Assembly (NCBI GenBank): GCA_024734495.1 | Contig: JALMQS010000852.1 | Coordinates: forward strand, 1,364,001-1,428,000 | Direction: 5' to 3' | Source of the DNA: Forficula auricularia | Taxonomy: Eukaryota > Arthropoda > Insecta > Dermaptera > Forficulidae | DNA: 64,000 bases | Made by a program: the position numbers and the translations under genes | Shown here: in pieces, positions 1 through 10,989 of the stretch | Layout of the letters: the number at the start of each line of letters is the position of its first letter | How positions within the stretch are numbered: position 1 is the first letter of the stretch | Notes under the pieces: generated by a model | The model's database searches: none | What the model was told of the DNA's origin: nothing | Seen by the model: the letters and a program-made list of their open reading frames with translations, nothing else

Positions 1-689
1 CTCATATTAGTGGGGGTGCGAAATCTATTAGAGTGTGATGAATTTTGTATTGGGGATGGGGATGGTAAGGCATATTTAAACTGTGTTTGGGGTTGTGTGA
101 AATTAGGTCTTTGAGGTTGATTATACGGTTTATTTTTAATATATTGATACTCGTTGGTGAGCATCGAATAGGCATCACTAAGAGTTTCCGGTCCCTTAGT
201 TACCAATAGGGAACTGAGGGGCTCGTTTAATCCCTTTAAAAATACCCTCAAACTTAAATCTTGATGGTACTTTTTTAAAGTTTCGATCGCCGGTCCCGCG
301 TAATTTAGAGTGAAGTAATTTTGAGTTAGGTTTAGTATTGCAGTTATTTTTTCAAAATAATCAAATGGTGAATCATTTTTCTGCGTTAATTTTGTGAGTT
401 CCATATTTAATGTAAATAGGTCTCTTTTATCTTGGTATAAATTTTTTAGGGCCTCTTTAACTTCTTCCCAATTATCCAACGGATGGTTTGCTAATTTAGC
501 AGAAGCATCCCCCTTAATTTTCGAAACTATCGAATGGATTAAATAGGTATTTTCAAAATGGTCTGGTTCGTCTCGATTATAAAATTTATTTATTAGTTGG
601 TCTGATACTGTTAAAAATCTCGTTAAGGTTTCTGGTTGCCCAGTAAAGTCTGGTACCATATTTAAAAATTTGTCTTGAAATTCTGCCAT
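1..689 (-). CDS. gag polyprotein, N-terminal part (cut by window edge)
   Basis: An open frame of 229 codons starts at ATG 689-687 (MAEFQDKFLNMVPDFTGQPE) and is still open at base 1. It is rich in Asn, Lys, Leu and Phe with no membrane segment. The start FTGQPETLTRFL followed by an all-helical region with W-E-V-K and F-L-K-G-L-N blocks is the pattern of the capsid-like Gag of arthropod Ty3/gypsy elements, which packages the element RNA. It then becomes Pro/Gln/Asn-rich near base 60, as linkers before a nucleocapsid region often do. No stop or frameshift is visible, so the element may be young. A gene of the host with a domesticated Gag is less likely because the LTR and primer site are in place. 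Confidence 0.75.
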   Translation of the reverse strand, partial: MAEFQDKFLNMVPDFTGQPETLTRFLTVSDQLINKFYNRDEPDHFENTYLIHSIVSKIKGDASAKLANHPLDNWEEVKEALKNLYQDKRDLFTLNMELTKLTQKNDSPFDYFEKITAILNLTQNYFTLNYAGPAIETLKKYHQDLSLRVFLKGLNEPLSSLLVTKGPETLSDAYSMLTNEYQYIKNKPYNQPQRPNFTQPQTQFKYALPSPSPIQNSSHSNRFRTPTNM

Positions 690-1298
690 TTTAATTAATT
701 TTAATTTTACAAGTTTTTACTTAAATTAATTTCTTAAATTATAGCTTAAGAGTTCTATAGTTATTATTTATTTATTATTTATTTCACAAAATACTCTGGA
801 AATTCCTCACCAAATAGTTTTTTAAATTTTATTTTTAATTTAGTTTCCTGGGCTGAGGTTAATTTGCGATTAATTTTTTGTTCTGAAAAATTTTTTATTT
901 CCAGGTGAAATTCTATGTTTTCAAAAAATTTTATTGAATAATTTATTAATACGTTTATTTATTAGGCATAAAGAATTTATGTATTATATTCTTTATATTA
1001 TTTATAGAATGTTTTTAAATGTTTATGTATATATTTTTTTTTTAAATTGATATGACTCACATATCTTCGGCGACGAAAGGTGTCTTCTTTCTTGGCGGAC
1101 GTCTCGCTGATAAAATTGCTTCAGGTTACCAGGGCAATGGACTCGATGACTCACTCGCGGCTCACTGTTTGCTTGCAGCTGGGTGCGTGGGTGAAGGTCA
1201 AGGATGTCAACTGGTAGACTCGTTGAATGGGGACTCGGGTAATAAAGATTAAAAAATCACCGAAATTTGGTTTTGTTGTCAAATTTCGTTTACCAGAT

Positions 1299-1314
1299 CC
1301 TACCGACTGCGCCA
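1299..1314 (-). promoter_or_regulatory. tRNA primer-binding site
   Basis: Directly after the LTR the minus strand reads TGGCGCAGTCGGTAGG. The TGG start pairs with the CCA end of a tRNA, and the sequence matches what I recall as the tRNA-Ser type site of 17.6/297 elements. The position next to the LTR end is seen; the tRNA identity is recalled, not checked. Confidence 0.75.
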
Positions 1315-1635
1315 AATATGATTTCGGGTTTGAAATCGGGGTTTTTAAAAAGATTTGAAAGTCTTTTTAAATATATTTTATTTGTTTTAATTACAATATT
1401 TTAAGTTTACAAAGGTCGTTTTTATTTTTTGTAACTTGAAGGAAACACTTTAATAAAAACCTTCCGGGACAATTTTGAGTGAGGCTCGGGCAAGTCTAGG
1501 GCTCGTGCGAGCTGTCGGCAAAATGACAACGAGAGCGGCGCTCTCAGGGGTTTTTATACAGTATTTACTGCTGGATCAGCAAGCCAAGTAGAGATCCTAC
1601 AGGGGGCTGACCAAGCAGTTCTTAGCGTTATAACT
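1315..1635 (-). repeat. 5' LTR of the 17.6/297-like element
   Basis: The LTR holds a TATA-like box near 1551-1558 on the minus strand and A/T-rich sequence with AATAAA-type signals toward its 3' end. It is roughly 80% identical by eye to the solo LTR at 48741-49493, including the shared GAGAGCGCCGCTCTCGTTG block. The copy borders an ACAT microsatellite at 1636-1656 that belongs to another repeat also found at 18880-19135. Confidence 0.8.
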
Positions 1636-1905
1636 TACATACATACATACATACATCCGCACGCACTAAATGAAAAAATCGCACTTTTTGGCCTCTCGAC
1701 GAGACCCCATGTAATTCTTGGCAAAACCGTCACGTGCCAAAATTCAACCTAATTGAATACTACAATTTGTGACCTTAATTGAGTCCATGGGTTCCGCAGT
1801 CTCCACCTGAGGACCCCCCGAAGCCACGCTTGCCCCGAGAGCGATTACAACACTTTACCCATGCTTCGCATTGACAAAGCAAAACTAATTTAGTAAATAA
1901 AAGAT
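1636..1905. repeat. dispersed repeat, second copy at 18880-19135
   Basis: After an ACAT microsatellite the sequence CCGCACGCACTAAATGAAAA and the following 220 bases recur almost unchanged at 18880-19135, including CTCTCGACGAGACCCCATG. No reading frame is conserved. I cannot assign the family. Confidence 0.6.
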
Positions 1906-2156
1906 AATTGAAAAAAATGTGAAACAAACTTTTTTATTGAGATTTTCAATCTATCAATAATTACCTTGAATTAAGAAAAAGATCAATTACGATGAAATCG
2001 GTCGAGGTCCAGAAACCTAGCCAGATCAGTCTTCTCATCCTCAAAACTTCAGTTAATAGATTTTGTTTCATCAAAAGCCGTTTTCTAAGAAATTAATGTC
2101 TAGTAATGTGAAACAGGCCTGGACTTGTATTTGACGCTAGACACCCTTAGAAGTAA

Positions 2157-2990
2157 TCTATATATATAAAATTAAGATTTTGACTGAATTGCAAATCACG
2201 CCAAATTTTGGTTGCACACGTTTCAAGCAAAGTAATAAACGAAAACACCCTCAACAAAATTCATGTCTGTCTGTCTGTATGTTTCCGTGGTTTCTGCGAA
2301 AATCTGCTCACGATTCACGCCAAAACGGCTGAAGGTATTATTATGAAATTTCATATTTGTATCAGATGTCTTATAACTTACGTTTTTAGCTATATAACGT
2401 TTTGATATTCTGACCCCAAAAAGGGGTTTGGGGGAGGGGGGCGCACGAATGAAAATTATCAAATAACTCCTAAACTATTAACTCTGCGGCAAATGTAATT
2501 ATGAGCAAAGTTGTAGGGGATGTGATTTCTGACATGTTTTGTTTAAAAAAAAATTTCCCAAAAAACACCCCCAAAAAAAGGGGGGGGGGGTCAAAATATG
2601 AAAATTCTTGATCTTGGACCAAACCCAAATTTTGAATACATAATATGTGGGTCACTAGAAGACTAGAAATGCAAAAACTAACCGCCTAAAATGGGGGGAG
2701 GGGGTCAAAAATGAAAATCTAGGCTCTTGTTCCAAATTCAACCCAATTTTGTATACATAATCAGTGGGCCCCCAGAAGTCAAAAAATGGAAAATATAACC
2801 CCCCTCCCCTACATGATTATAAATAATTTTATTTAAATATAAGTGAGGGGGCCCGGTTGTATGGTAAACTCAAGTGGATGGCCACATCAGAACACGTCAG
2901 CTTATTTTCTAATATACCCCCTAAAAAATGTCACTTGGACCCCCTTTCGGGGCCCATTAGCCTTGGGTTAAAATCATAGGAAGGCTAGCA
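2157..2990 (+). mobile_element. Helitron-like repeat with a 5' TC terminus
   Basis: It starts TCTATATATATAAAATTAAG just after an A, as rolling-circle Helitrons do, followed by a GTCTGTCTGTCTGTATG run. The same start recurs at 12715. The body holds C- or G-rich runs (2404-2440, 2570-2590, 2690-2705) and the GTATACATAATCAGTGG module shared with copies at 6206, 13180, 25480, 48600, 50880 and 59165. No Rep/helicase frame is present, so this is non-autonomous. The 3' limit is uncertain. Confidence 0.5.
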
Positions 2991-3303
2991 GTTTTATCAA
3001 ACCAATCTTTGGATTATAACTAAATAATAGTGAAATATTTCTTTATTGATAGTTTCTTGGGGTAATTCGAGCAAATTAACTCTAATGGAAAATGGGTAAT
3101 TTTAGTAATTGGAATTTCTGATCATTACTCATACTTCTCTAGATTTATGGCAATCCATATTTATATCGATACAGTTTGGAATTTAATTTTAACAACTGCT
3201 ATTTATTAAATTAATAGGCTATCAACTTAGAACTTAACAAGATAAAATCCAAAACTTTTTGGCCCTCCGTAGAAACCTAAGTTGTTTTATTTATAAATTT
3301 GTA

Positions 3304-4527
3304 TACCGGGTGTATTTTTTATCTTGAGACAGTCTTATAACTCAAAAACAGTGCATTATATGGAAAAAAGTTTGTTTTATATCAGGGGGGGGAACTAAAC
3401 TACGCTATTGTTTGTCGATCTAGAACAGGCTTTCAAGGGTATTTCAATGTCAAGTTCTGTTTATAAATGGAACCCTATATTTTTCTATACGTCTACATAA
3501 TCTACAAAAACAAACTGAACAACTTTTATAAGAATTATTTTTTTATACGACATCAAATAAGCAAAATATATGAATCAATTAGATCTTAACAATTATTCAA
3601 CTTAATTATCAAATAATAATGATTAAATAATTAATTATTAAGTAAATAATTAATTATTAAGTAAATAATTTAATAATTTTTCGACACTGTTCTGAGACAT
3701 TCCAGAGTGTATCGCAATTTTTCTGGATGAATTCAAATTCCAATTCCCTTATTTTGGCCTATTCCAGTTTCTTCCTAGCCTTTACATTTACCGTGTTTTT
3801 TTTTTTTTTTTTTTTTAACAGTTTACAACACGATAAAATGAAGGTTGGGAGGGTGTATTCTATCAGGAAAACGCTCGGCATCCATTTCAATGGCAGCACT
3901 TCTTCCACTTTCACCGCATCAATTAAGACCATTTCAATTATATCTTCAACAAAAAATGCTCCATTTAAACTCAATTATTTTAAATAGTTCTATTAAGTAG
4001 AAAATAATCTCTTAAATCTGTGTACCTACGTATAATGAAGTTTTTTTTTTTTTTTTTGGCTTTTCGGCCTTTCTAGCCATAAGCCTAATTACGATACTAG
4101 TTATATATTTTATTGTTGTGACATTTCAATTTAATAAATATTTATTTAATAATTAATTATTTAATCATCATTATTTGATAATCAAGTTGAATAATTAATA
4201 ATTGTTAAAAATAATTAGTATTAGGATTTTTTGAGATCTAATTGATTTAATTTTTTTTTATTCGATGTCGTATAAAAAATAGTTCTTATGAAAGTTGTTC
4301 ACCTTTTTTTGTAAATTATGAATATGAAAAGAAATATATAGGTTTCAATTTAAAAACAGAACTTGACCTTAAAATACCCTTGAAAGCTTGTTCTAGATCG
4401 ACAAACAATAGCGTAGTTTAGTTTCCCCCTCCTTATAAATAAACTTTTATTTGAAACTTTTTTTTTATATAATGAACTGCTTTTGAGTTATAAGACTGTC
4501 CCAAGATAAAAAAAAACTCACCCGGTA
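3304..4527. mobile_element. long-TIR TA element, copy A
   Basis: The element starts TACCGGGTG and ends with the reverse complement (CACCCGGTA), flanked by a TA duplication. The inverted ends run for more than 300 bases and hold AT-only palindromes (3590-3680, 4135-4200). Sister copies lie at 10990, 21664, 57454 and 60025. The interior on the minus strand keeps fragments of a frame (around 3974 to 3740) with VEDIIEMVLIDAVKVEEVL, resembling an insect transposon helix-turn-helix of the DUF4817 type. TA duplication and such a domain fit a Tc1/mariner-type parent. Non-autonomous and decayed. Confidence 0.7.
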
Positions 4528-5033
4528 TAAGAATATCCCTAATTACATCCCCGTCTCCCTCAAAACATTCACAAACCCATTTCAATCTATTTATTAAGTG
4601 AAAGGGAAACATTTAATTTTGATTCAGCAAAATCTCTTTGGTTTCATTCATTATGTTAGGGGATGATTTGTCCTAGAATTAATTTGATATCTCAGGTATG
4701 TTAGAAAATACCAAGTACGGTATGGGAGTAGGATTTATTTCCAATAAGCAAACAAAAGACTCATTTTAACTCTGGTCGAAATTATTGAATAATTGTCTAG
4801 ATCAAGTCCTTCATTTATTAATTAAGAAAAAAAACTCCAATTGAATATTATCAAAGGAAAAGAGAAGAAAGCGGAGAAAAGCAAACTTAATCTAGAATAT
4901 CCATTGACATAATATTAATAATAAATCCGAAATTGAAAGATGACAGCCTATATCGATTAAATGGAAATTTGACAGCATTTCTATTTCTCTCTTTCTCTGG
5001 AACTTTCTTGCTTTCTTTTCTTCATAGAATTAG
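4528..5033. other. unassigned AT-rich spacer
   Basis: No reading frame with coding character, no RNA gene and no repeat shared with the rest of the window was recognised here. Confidence 0.4.
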
Positions 5034-5155
5034 TCATCATCATCATCATTGAGTATACAGTCCTAAGACTGGTTTGATGCAACAATCCGTCTCCACTCGA
5101 CTCTGTCCCCCGCCAGCTGTTTGACCTCTCTAAATGTCTGGCATCCCATATCCCC
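5034..5155 (-). mobile_element. 3' tail of the RTE-like LINE
   Basis: This matches the 3' end of the element at 30096-32192, including the (TCATCA)n tail at 5034-5048 and the end of its reverse-transcriptase frame. It is flanked by AATTAG on both sides (5028-5033 and 5156-5161), so it is a 5'-truncated insertion with a short target duplication. Confidence 0.75.
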
Positions 5156-5489
5156 AATTAGGAACACATTTCTGATGAGTACGTGGATTGCGACCACGGG
5201 GTTATCCGAGCTAATTCTGACATTGCTTCCACTTACTTGTGTCAGGCTTCTCTTTTCTCTTTCCTATACGGCCTCCCTTGGCCAACTCTTGTTTTTTTAC
5301 CGACCCCGACGCTATTAGGTTTTCGAGGGCTAGGAGTTGATTTCTTTTTTCATTTTTCTTCTCTTCACCATGTGGAAGGCAACTGGAAACCACCACATCA
5401 CAAATCCCGAGAATATGCATCATGACGATTTCTCTTCGAATAGAATTAGTAGGGCTAAAATTTTTTAAAATAGGCAGGCAACTAAGCAC

Positions 5490-6075
5490 TAAAAATAACT
5501 AAAATAAGCACTTAAAAAGGCATTTTAAGTAAAAATAGGCACTTAAAAGGAAATTTTTAAATAAAATAGGCACTTAAAAGGCATTTAAGTAAAAATAGGC
5601 ACATTAAAGACATTTTAAGTAAAAACAGGCATTTAAAAGGAATTTTAAGTAAAAATGTGCGCTTAAAGGGAAATTTTAAGCGAAATAGGCACTTAAAGGG
5701 AAATTTTAAGTAAAAATATGCGCTTAAAAAGGAATTTTAAGTAAAAATAGACACTTAAAAGGAATTTTAAGTAAAAATAGGCACTTAAAAAGGCATTTTA
5801 AGTAAAAACAGACATTTAAAAGGAATTTCAAGTAAAAATATGCGCTTAAAGGGAAATTTTAAGCGAAAATAGGCACTTAAAAAGAAATTTTAAGTAAAAA
5901 TATGCGCTTAAAAAGGAATTTTAAGTAAAAAAATAGGCACTTAAAAGGAATTTTAAGTAAAAATAGGCACTTAAAAAGGAATTTTAAGTAAAAATATGCG
6001 CTTGAAAAGGAATTTTAATAAAATAGGCACTTAAAAGGGAATTTTAAGAAGAAAGAGGCACTTGAAAATAAAAGT
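5490..6075. repeat. minisatellite, about 30-bp unit
   Basis: About 18 diverged tandem copies of a 29-33 base unit built around AAGTAAAAATAGGCACTTAA. Variants such as TATGCGCTTAAAGG recur in a higher-order pattern. No coding potential. It lies 3' of the NBAS stop codon, beyond the gene. Confidence 0.85.
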
Positions 6076-6205
6076 AAAAAATATATATACAAATTTTGGT
6101 CTAAGAAACGTTAATTAGAAATATCCCAACACTTTTTATGCTATGGGGTCACGGAAGTAAACAAAATTATACTTATTGGCATGATTCTTTATTAAAATAT
6201 TTGAA

Positions 6206-7020
6206 CTAGCTGACGCCCGGGCCTTCGGCATTTTTATACTTCTGGGGTCCCACTGATTATGTATACAAAATTTGGTTGAATTTGGTAAATGGCCAAGATT
6301 TTCATTTTTACTCCCACCCCCTCCACCCCGTTTTTGCATTTTTATACTTCTGGGGTCCCACTGATTATGTATACAAAATTTGGTTGAATTTGGTAAATGG
6401 CCGAGATTTTCATTTTTTGACACCCCCCTCCACCCCCAGTTTTGGGCGGTTAGTTTTTGCATTTTTAGACTTCTGTGGGTCCACTGATTGTGTATACAAA
6501 ATTTGATTAAGTTTGCTCAAATGGACTAGATTTTAACTCCCCTTCCACCCCCTTAATTTTGGGTCGATATGCACCAAAATCTAATCAGCTCTTAATCTCA
6601 ATGGACCAAAACTACATGTGAAATTTGGTTTCGATATTCACACTAGTTTTTGAGCTAGCTCGTCCACAAAAATTTGGTAACGCACAGACTAACGAACAAC
6701 CAGACAACCAGACAGACTAAAGGGCCGAATATCGCAAAGTAAAATGCTTTTTACCACTAACAAGTAACACTAGTGGTAAAAAGCATTTACTTTGCGTCAT
6801 ACAACCAGCCCTTACAGACATTTTGACAAAACAATTATTATCTCGGAAAATATAATTTTTTCGATGTTCACTTATTAGAGCTTTTTTGTAGAGCGAAATG
6901 CCATGGTTTAGCTCAATTTTTTTAATCAAAATAGTTTTAGCCGTTTTTTTAGATATTTCGAAAAAAAGAACTTTTTTCATGCACGATTACAATACTTGAC
7001 CATATCCTGTATTATAAAGT
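6206..7020 (-). mobile_element. Helitron-like element with a 3' hairpin and CTAG end
   Basis: On the minus strand the element ends GCCGAAGGC (a 3-bp hairpin), CCGGGCGTCAG, CTAG at 6206, followed by T. This is the textbook Helitron 3' end: a GC hairpin about 10 bases before CTRR, inserted between A and T. Upstream, two tandem copies of a roughly 110-base module (ACTGATTATGTATACAAAAT) occupy 6240-6500. No protein is encoded. Confidence 0.65.
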
Positions 7021-7563
7021 AAAAATAATCGTTGAAAATGATTTTTCCTCACGTTTCATCCATTTTTCTAAATAATAAGACAAAAAACAACTTTTTTGCA
7101 TGAATTCATATCTAGGCTTCGCCTGTCTGCCGAGCGTACCGAGTAGAAGAAAAATATGAGCACCAGTCCAACTTTGACCAATCTTGTACATCTTGTTTTA
7201 TTCTATACATATTTTGTGTAATGGAAATAAAATTAATGATAGAGAAATAAATGATGGAAGGAATAAGTTTCGATAAGAGGGAAAAAAAAAAAATTTACCC
7301 ATAAGAGATTTTATTTTAATTTTCTTAAAAGAACCAGGATGATGTTTCGAGTGAAACCCACTTAGATTATAGATTTTAATTAGATAAACTAATCAGGTTC
7401 AATCTGATGTGTAACATAAGTGGTTTCAGCAAAAACATCTTTCCTGATAAACAACTCAACCCTACCAAGCATCAATTCTTCAATTTTTAAAAGAACAGTT
7501 CTTCAATAAGAAAATTTAACATTTTATAAAAAAAATTAACAATTGCGATTTAATTGATTATTA
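7021..7563 (-). other. NBAS 3' untranslated region and downstream flank
   Basis: On the minus strand this follows the NBAS stop codon. A possible polyadenylation signal AATAAA lies at 7310-7315, about 250 bases after the stop, and another at 7197-7202. Neither can be confirmed without transcript data. No other gene was seen. Confidence 0.4.
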
Positions 7564-7881
7564 TTATTTCTGCTGGCATTTATGAATGTTTAGCGCTGAG
7601 CTGAAGACGCGTAGACTGGCCGGGGTTCCCCTGAGTAGGAGTTCCAGGGTGCCGGCCTCTGCCCGGAACCCCGCCTCGCTCAATTGCTTCATCACCATTT
7701 TGATCGGGGACTCCCTCGGCTGCTGCTGATGGCCTTTATAGTTCGACTGGTCGTCATCCGTAGACGGCCAGTTGATCAGAAGCTGAACAATTTGCTTATA
7801 GATCGGAGTGGAAATCACCCGAGGCGTCAATCCATTGCCAATGAACAATTTAATAATCTGCTCATTTAGGGGGGCTAGGTC
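7564..7881 (-). CDS. NBAS: NBAS last exon with stop codon
   Basis: Acceptor TTTTCCAG. Encodes the C-terminus: VISTPIYKQIVQLLINW, a Gln-rich insert, then MKQLSEAGFRAEAGTLELLL and RGTPASLRVFSSAL. The EAG-EAEAGSLLL and RGTHQAFRTFSTAL ends of vertebrate NBAS match. The stop is a double TAA at 7566-7561. Confidence 0.95.
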   Translation of the reverse strand, partial: DLAPLNEQIIKLFIGNGLTPRVISTPIYKQIVQLLINWPSTDDDQSNYKGHQQQPRESPIKMVMKQLSEAGFRAEAGTLELLLRGTPASLRVFSSALNIHKCQQK

Positions 7882-7948
7882 CTGGAAAAATAAACAATTA
7901 TTAATCTACTACCTTTTTTAGGATTAATATTTAATCATTCATTTATAC

Positions 7949-8814
7949 CAGTGGTTCCCAATCTTTTGGGGCCCATCGCCCGTTTCTGAAGGTTGACTAA
8001 CACCTATCGCCCCCTTTTCATTTTCATTGTATGGCTAATTTTAATTTGAAGTAAAGTGTAAATAATAAAGCAGTTGTATTATTTTAGCTGAGTATTGACG
8101 ACACTTCTTTGAATCCATAGTGCATGAACTTCTACTGACTTAAAAACTGACTTGCTTGTGTCTTGAAAATTGATAGACTTTTTGAGTGGAAATTCCCCAA
8201 AACCTTCTTATTGGTTGGATCCTTAATCACCAGGGCGTTCAAAATATTGAAGCCTGCCTATTTTCTAGAAATTACTCTCTTGGAAAATTCCCACGCAAAG
8301 TCGAAATTTAGAAAAACCCCAATCAATGAATTTATTATTGACATCTGATGTTTCCTTTAGAATCACTTAACCCAAAATATGACAAACCTAAATTAAATTT
8401 ATTGAGGTTCAAAAAGTGGGAATTGTAAAGTCCCATCATCCTATTGTCAAATAAGGCATGTTCCAGCATCAAAGAACATGCCGCCTGCTACTCCAAAATA
8501 TTATCATTAAAAATAAGTATATTATTATCAAGAAAAAAATACTCTAAATGCCGCGTTCACAACAGTATGTTTCTTTGTAATTTATTAGATATTTAAATAT
8601 TTTTTCTAAAAAATATTAATATAACATTATTTATATTTGAGAATTAAAATTACATTTAACAACTCGGAAGGGAAGTTTCTTTGCACGTGGGTGTATTTTA
8701 ATTTTCCCCCTTTGAATACTCATCGTCCCCCAATCGCCCGCACTTATTTATCACCCCCCTGCTAAGCCAAATCGCCCACTTGGGGGGCGATCGCCCCCAG
8801 GTTGGGAACCACTG
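7949..8814. mobile_element. hAT-type MITE in the last NBAS intron
   Basis: Ends CAGTGGTTCCCAA and TTGGGAACCACTG are inverted repeats, flanked by a perfect 8-bp duplication ATTTATAC (7941-7948 and 8815-8822). Short CA...TG inverted ends with 8-bp duplications define hAT elements. The 866-base interior is AT-rich with GGGGCG-type subterminal runs and encodes nothing. Confidence 0.9.
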
Positions 8815-8904
8815 ATTTATACTAATTCAAATTAGAATATTGTGATTATATTTTGCGCTACATTTATACTTAGAACCTGACGGACTGAGCGTTGGTCGGT
8901 CATT

Positions 8905-9290
8905 TTTTGCTTTAGTTGTTTCACCATATGGGTTTTCTTAGGATTTTTTTGAAATTTAGAGAGATTATTATTTAAATACTTCTGCATCGATTGGCGGCAA
9001 AACGAAATTTATGAACAACATAGTTCCGGAGATATTCAATTCCAAAGATAGAGTTTTTCAGACTCTTATACATTCCACTATACGGGATATCGGAAAATTT
9101 ACATACATATTATTTAATTATAATTAAGAAACCCTTCTTACCATTGGTATAAAAAACTAAACCAACATTAAACAATAACTAATACATATTTTAAGAAAGA
9201 GAATATAGTTTTGAAGGTTTGACATTCATTATCAGCTCTTTAAATAAGAAATATTTTATCTATTATTTCTCACGGGTTCAAATAACCAAT
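8905..9290. mobile_element. partial copy of the TTAA element family
   Basis: From TTTAGTTGTTTCACCATATG on, this matches the left parts of the elements at 51629 and 56513, but the terminal GGTA and the right inverted end are missing. Non-coding and truncated. Confidence 0.6.
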
Positions 9291-9330
9291 TGTATATACC
9301 TAAATAAATTCGTGCTGGCCACATAACAAA

Positions 9331-9395
9331 CGATGATGAAGATCAAACTATTATAGTCTCAAACAAATAAATTATTTACAATTATAGATACATAA
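9331..9395 (+). mobile_element. relic of Penelope family P1 terminal region
   Basis: GATGATGAAGATCAA, then TATAGTCTCAAACAAATAAA matches the ribozyme region of the element at 40768-40820. The helix II second strand and GAAA core are deleted, so this copy is dead. A further P1 scrap (GCATCAAGCAGAGGA) stands at 10318-10332. Confidence 0.55.
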
Positions 9396-9409
9396 TTATA
9401 TTCGTTATA

Positions 9410-10300
9410 TATATAATAAGAGCTGCTCCAGGGGTGCCTTCGGCACGCCCTCTACAGCTCGGCCCTCCGAGCAGTTGGCCCCGGCGGGCCGCGTCTCGGC
9501 ATGTGATTATTAGGTCTGTAATATATATTTGTAATATTTTTCCCCCTCTTTCGCCACGGCGCACTCATTTTGGCTATTGATTTTTACAGCATACATTTTA
9601 TATAGTCTTAAAAACTAACATTACAAAATTTGATCTATATCGAAGAGAGTAGGAATTTTTTGCACCCACTCACATTTCGGGAGGTTGAAATTATTTTTTA
9701 GATATTTGCAAATAAATAACTTTGAGTTTTCTAAAGACTGAATGTACAAAAAAGCTAAAAATTTCTATAATTTCCCCCCCCCCCCCCCCCCTTCGCCCCA
9801 TACAGTCATTTTTGATAGTTGATTTTTACAGGAATAGTTTCTTGAAGTAATAAAGTATAACTCTACAAAATTTGATCAAGATCGGAGAGAGTTTTAATTT
9901 TTGCCCCCACTCACATTTTGGATAGTTGGGAGTCGAATTTCAAAAAATCCTGAAATGACTTTTTAGATATTTGTATTTAGAATTTTATTAAGTAAAAATC
10001 AAATAAATAGCTTATCGTTCTTAATTGACAATGCATAATTAGTGTAAACACAAAGATATTTTGCCCCTTTTGACCCCTTTAGGGGTCGAATTTCAAAAAA
10101 TCCTGAAATTTGTTTTTAGATATTTTAATTTAGTATTTTTATAAGTAAAAAGCAAGTAGATATTTTATCGTTCTTAAGAGATATCGCATAATCAGTGAAA
10201 ACACACTTTGCCTCCTTTGACCCCCTTAGGGGTCGAATTTCGAAAATCCTTTCTTAGTGAGCCCCTATGTCATAGATGTAATATCCTCTTCAAATTTCAT
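9410..10300. repeat. diverged modular repeat with GC hairpin
   Basis: A GC-rich stretch (9420-9510) contains the hairpin GGTGCCTTCGGCACGCC. It is followed by three diverged copies of a module with GATTTTTACAG, ACAAAATTTGATC and GGGGTCGAATTTC. The layout resembles Helitron-like or other modular repeats, but neither terminus is clear. No coding frame. Confidence 0.4.
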
Positions 10301-10363
10301 GTTTCTATGTTTATTCGCATCAAGCAGAGGATATGATCAATCTTTATGTATTATTATGCTTAC

Positions 10364-10492
10364 CATTTGTTTCCTTTTTATCATTTCTATTGCAACTTGA
10401 TAAAGATTTTCTTTTTTGGACAAAAGGCACACCAACAATAGCACGGAGAAATCTTCCGTTTGTTCAGCTTCCAAAATCATTTCTTCTAGGAA
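10364..10492 (-). CDS. NBAS: NBAS exon 19
   Basis: Two AGs stand in tandem (ATAGAG). The second must be used: the first would give AGT TCC TAG, a stop at the third codon. With the second AG the exon encodes FLEEMILEAEQTEDFSVLL and CLLSKKENLYQVAIEMIK. Donor GTAAGC. Phase 0 on both sides, 43 codons. Confidence 0.9.
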
Positions 10493-10499
10493 CTCTATA

Positions 10500-10985
10500 G
10501 GTACATAAAACAAACAAAAACAAAAAATTAGCCTAAAGTGAAAAATTAAATTTTAGATTCGAATCGAATATTTTATTTTTTTATTTTCTCTCCTCTTAAT
10601 GGCCTCGGAATGAATTCCATTGTAGCCAGTCTACCATGAGTCTAAAATTATCACAGCCAGATATAAATTATGCATAACAATTACAAAACTGTGTACAATC
10701 ATATATACAATAATCAACAAATAAACAATAAATACAAGAAATAATTATAAACAATTAAATAGTATCACAGATAATGAAAATAAAAATAATAAATAAATAA
10801 ATAAAACAATAGAATAATAAATAAATAGAATCGAATATTTAAATTAGTAAAAAAAGCAAAAAAAAAAATTATAATTATTTTAACAAAAACCATCGCCCGC
10901 CACTGATATACAAATATATCGTCTAGTATTTAGTTTTTGACTGTATTTATAAATACAGAGATTTCTGAAAATATTTATTCTTTTC
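10500..10985. other. AT-rich intron with A-rich microsatellites
   Basis: Simple sequence rich in AATAAATAA and AAAT units (10730-10870). No gene or transposon end seen. Confidence 0.4.
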
Positions 10986-10989
10986 AATA

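Larger units (their letters stand above)
1..1635 (-). mobile_element. 5' end of a 17.6/297-like LTR retrotransposon
   Basis: Read on the minus strand, the element starts with a 321-bp LTR (1635 to 1315), followed directly by a primer-binding site (1314 to about 1299), a leader of roughly 600 bases, and a gag reading frame that begins at 689 and runs off the left edge. A second LTR of the same family lies at 48741-49493. The LTR begins AGTTATAA and ends ATATT, as in the 17.6/297 branch of Ty3/gypsy elements rather than TG...CA. Only the 5' part is inside the window, so pol, env and the 3' LTR cannot be judged. Confidence 0.8.

Noticed and set aside
1052..1252. A 66-residue plus-strand open frame
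   Set aside because: It lies in the untranslated leader of the LTR element, antisense to it, with no recognisable domain.
5121..5489. Three overlapping open frames around 5121-5489
   Set aside because: They start in a RTE tail and run into unique spacer on both strands, with no domain or splice context.
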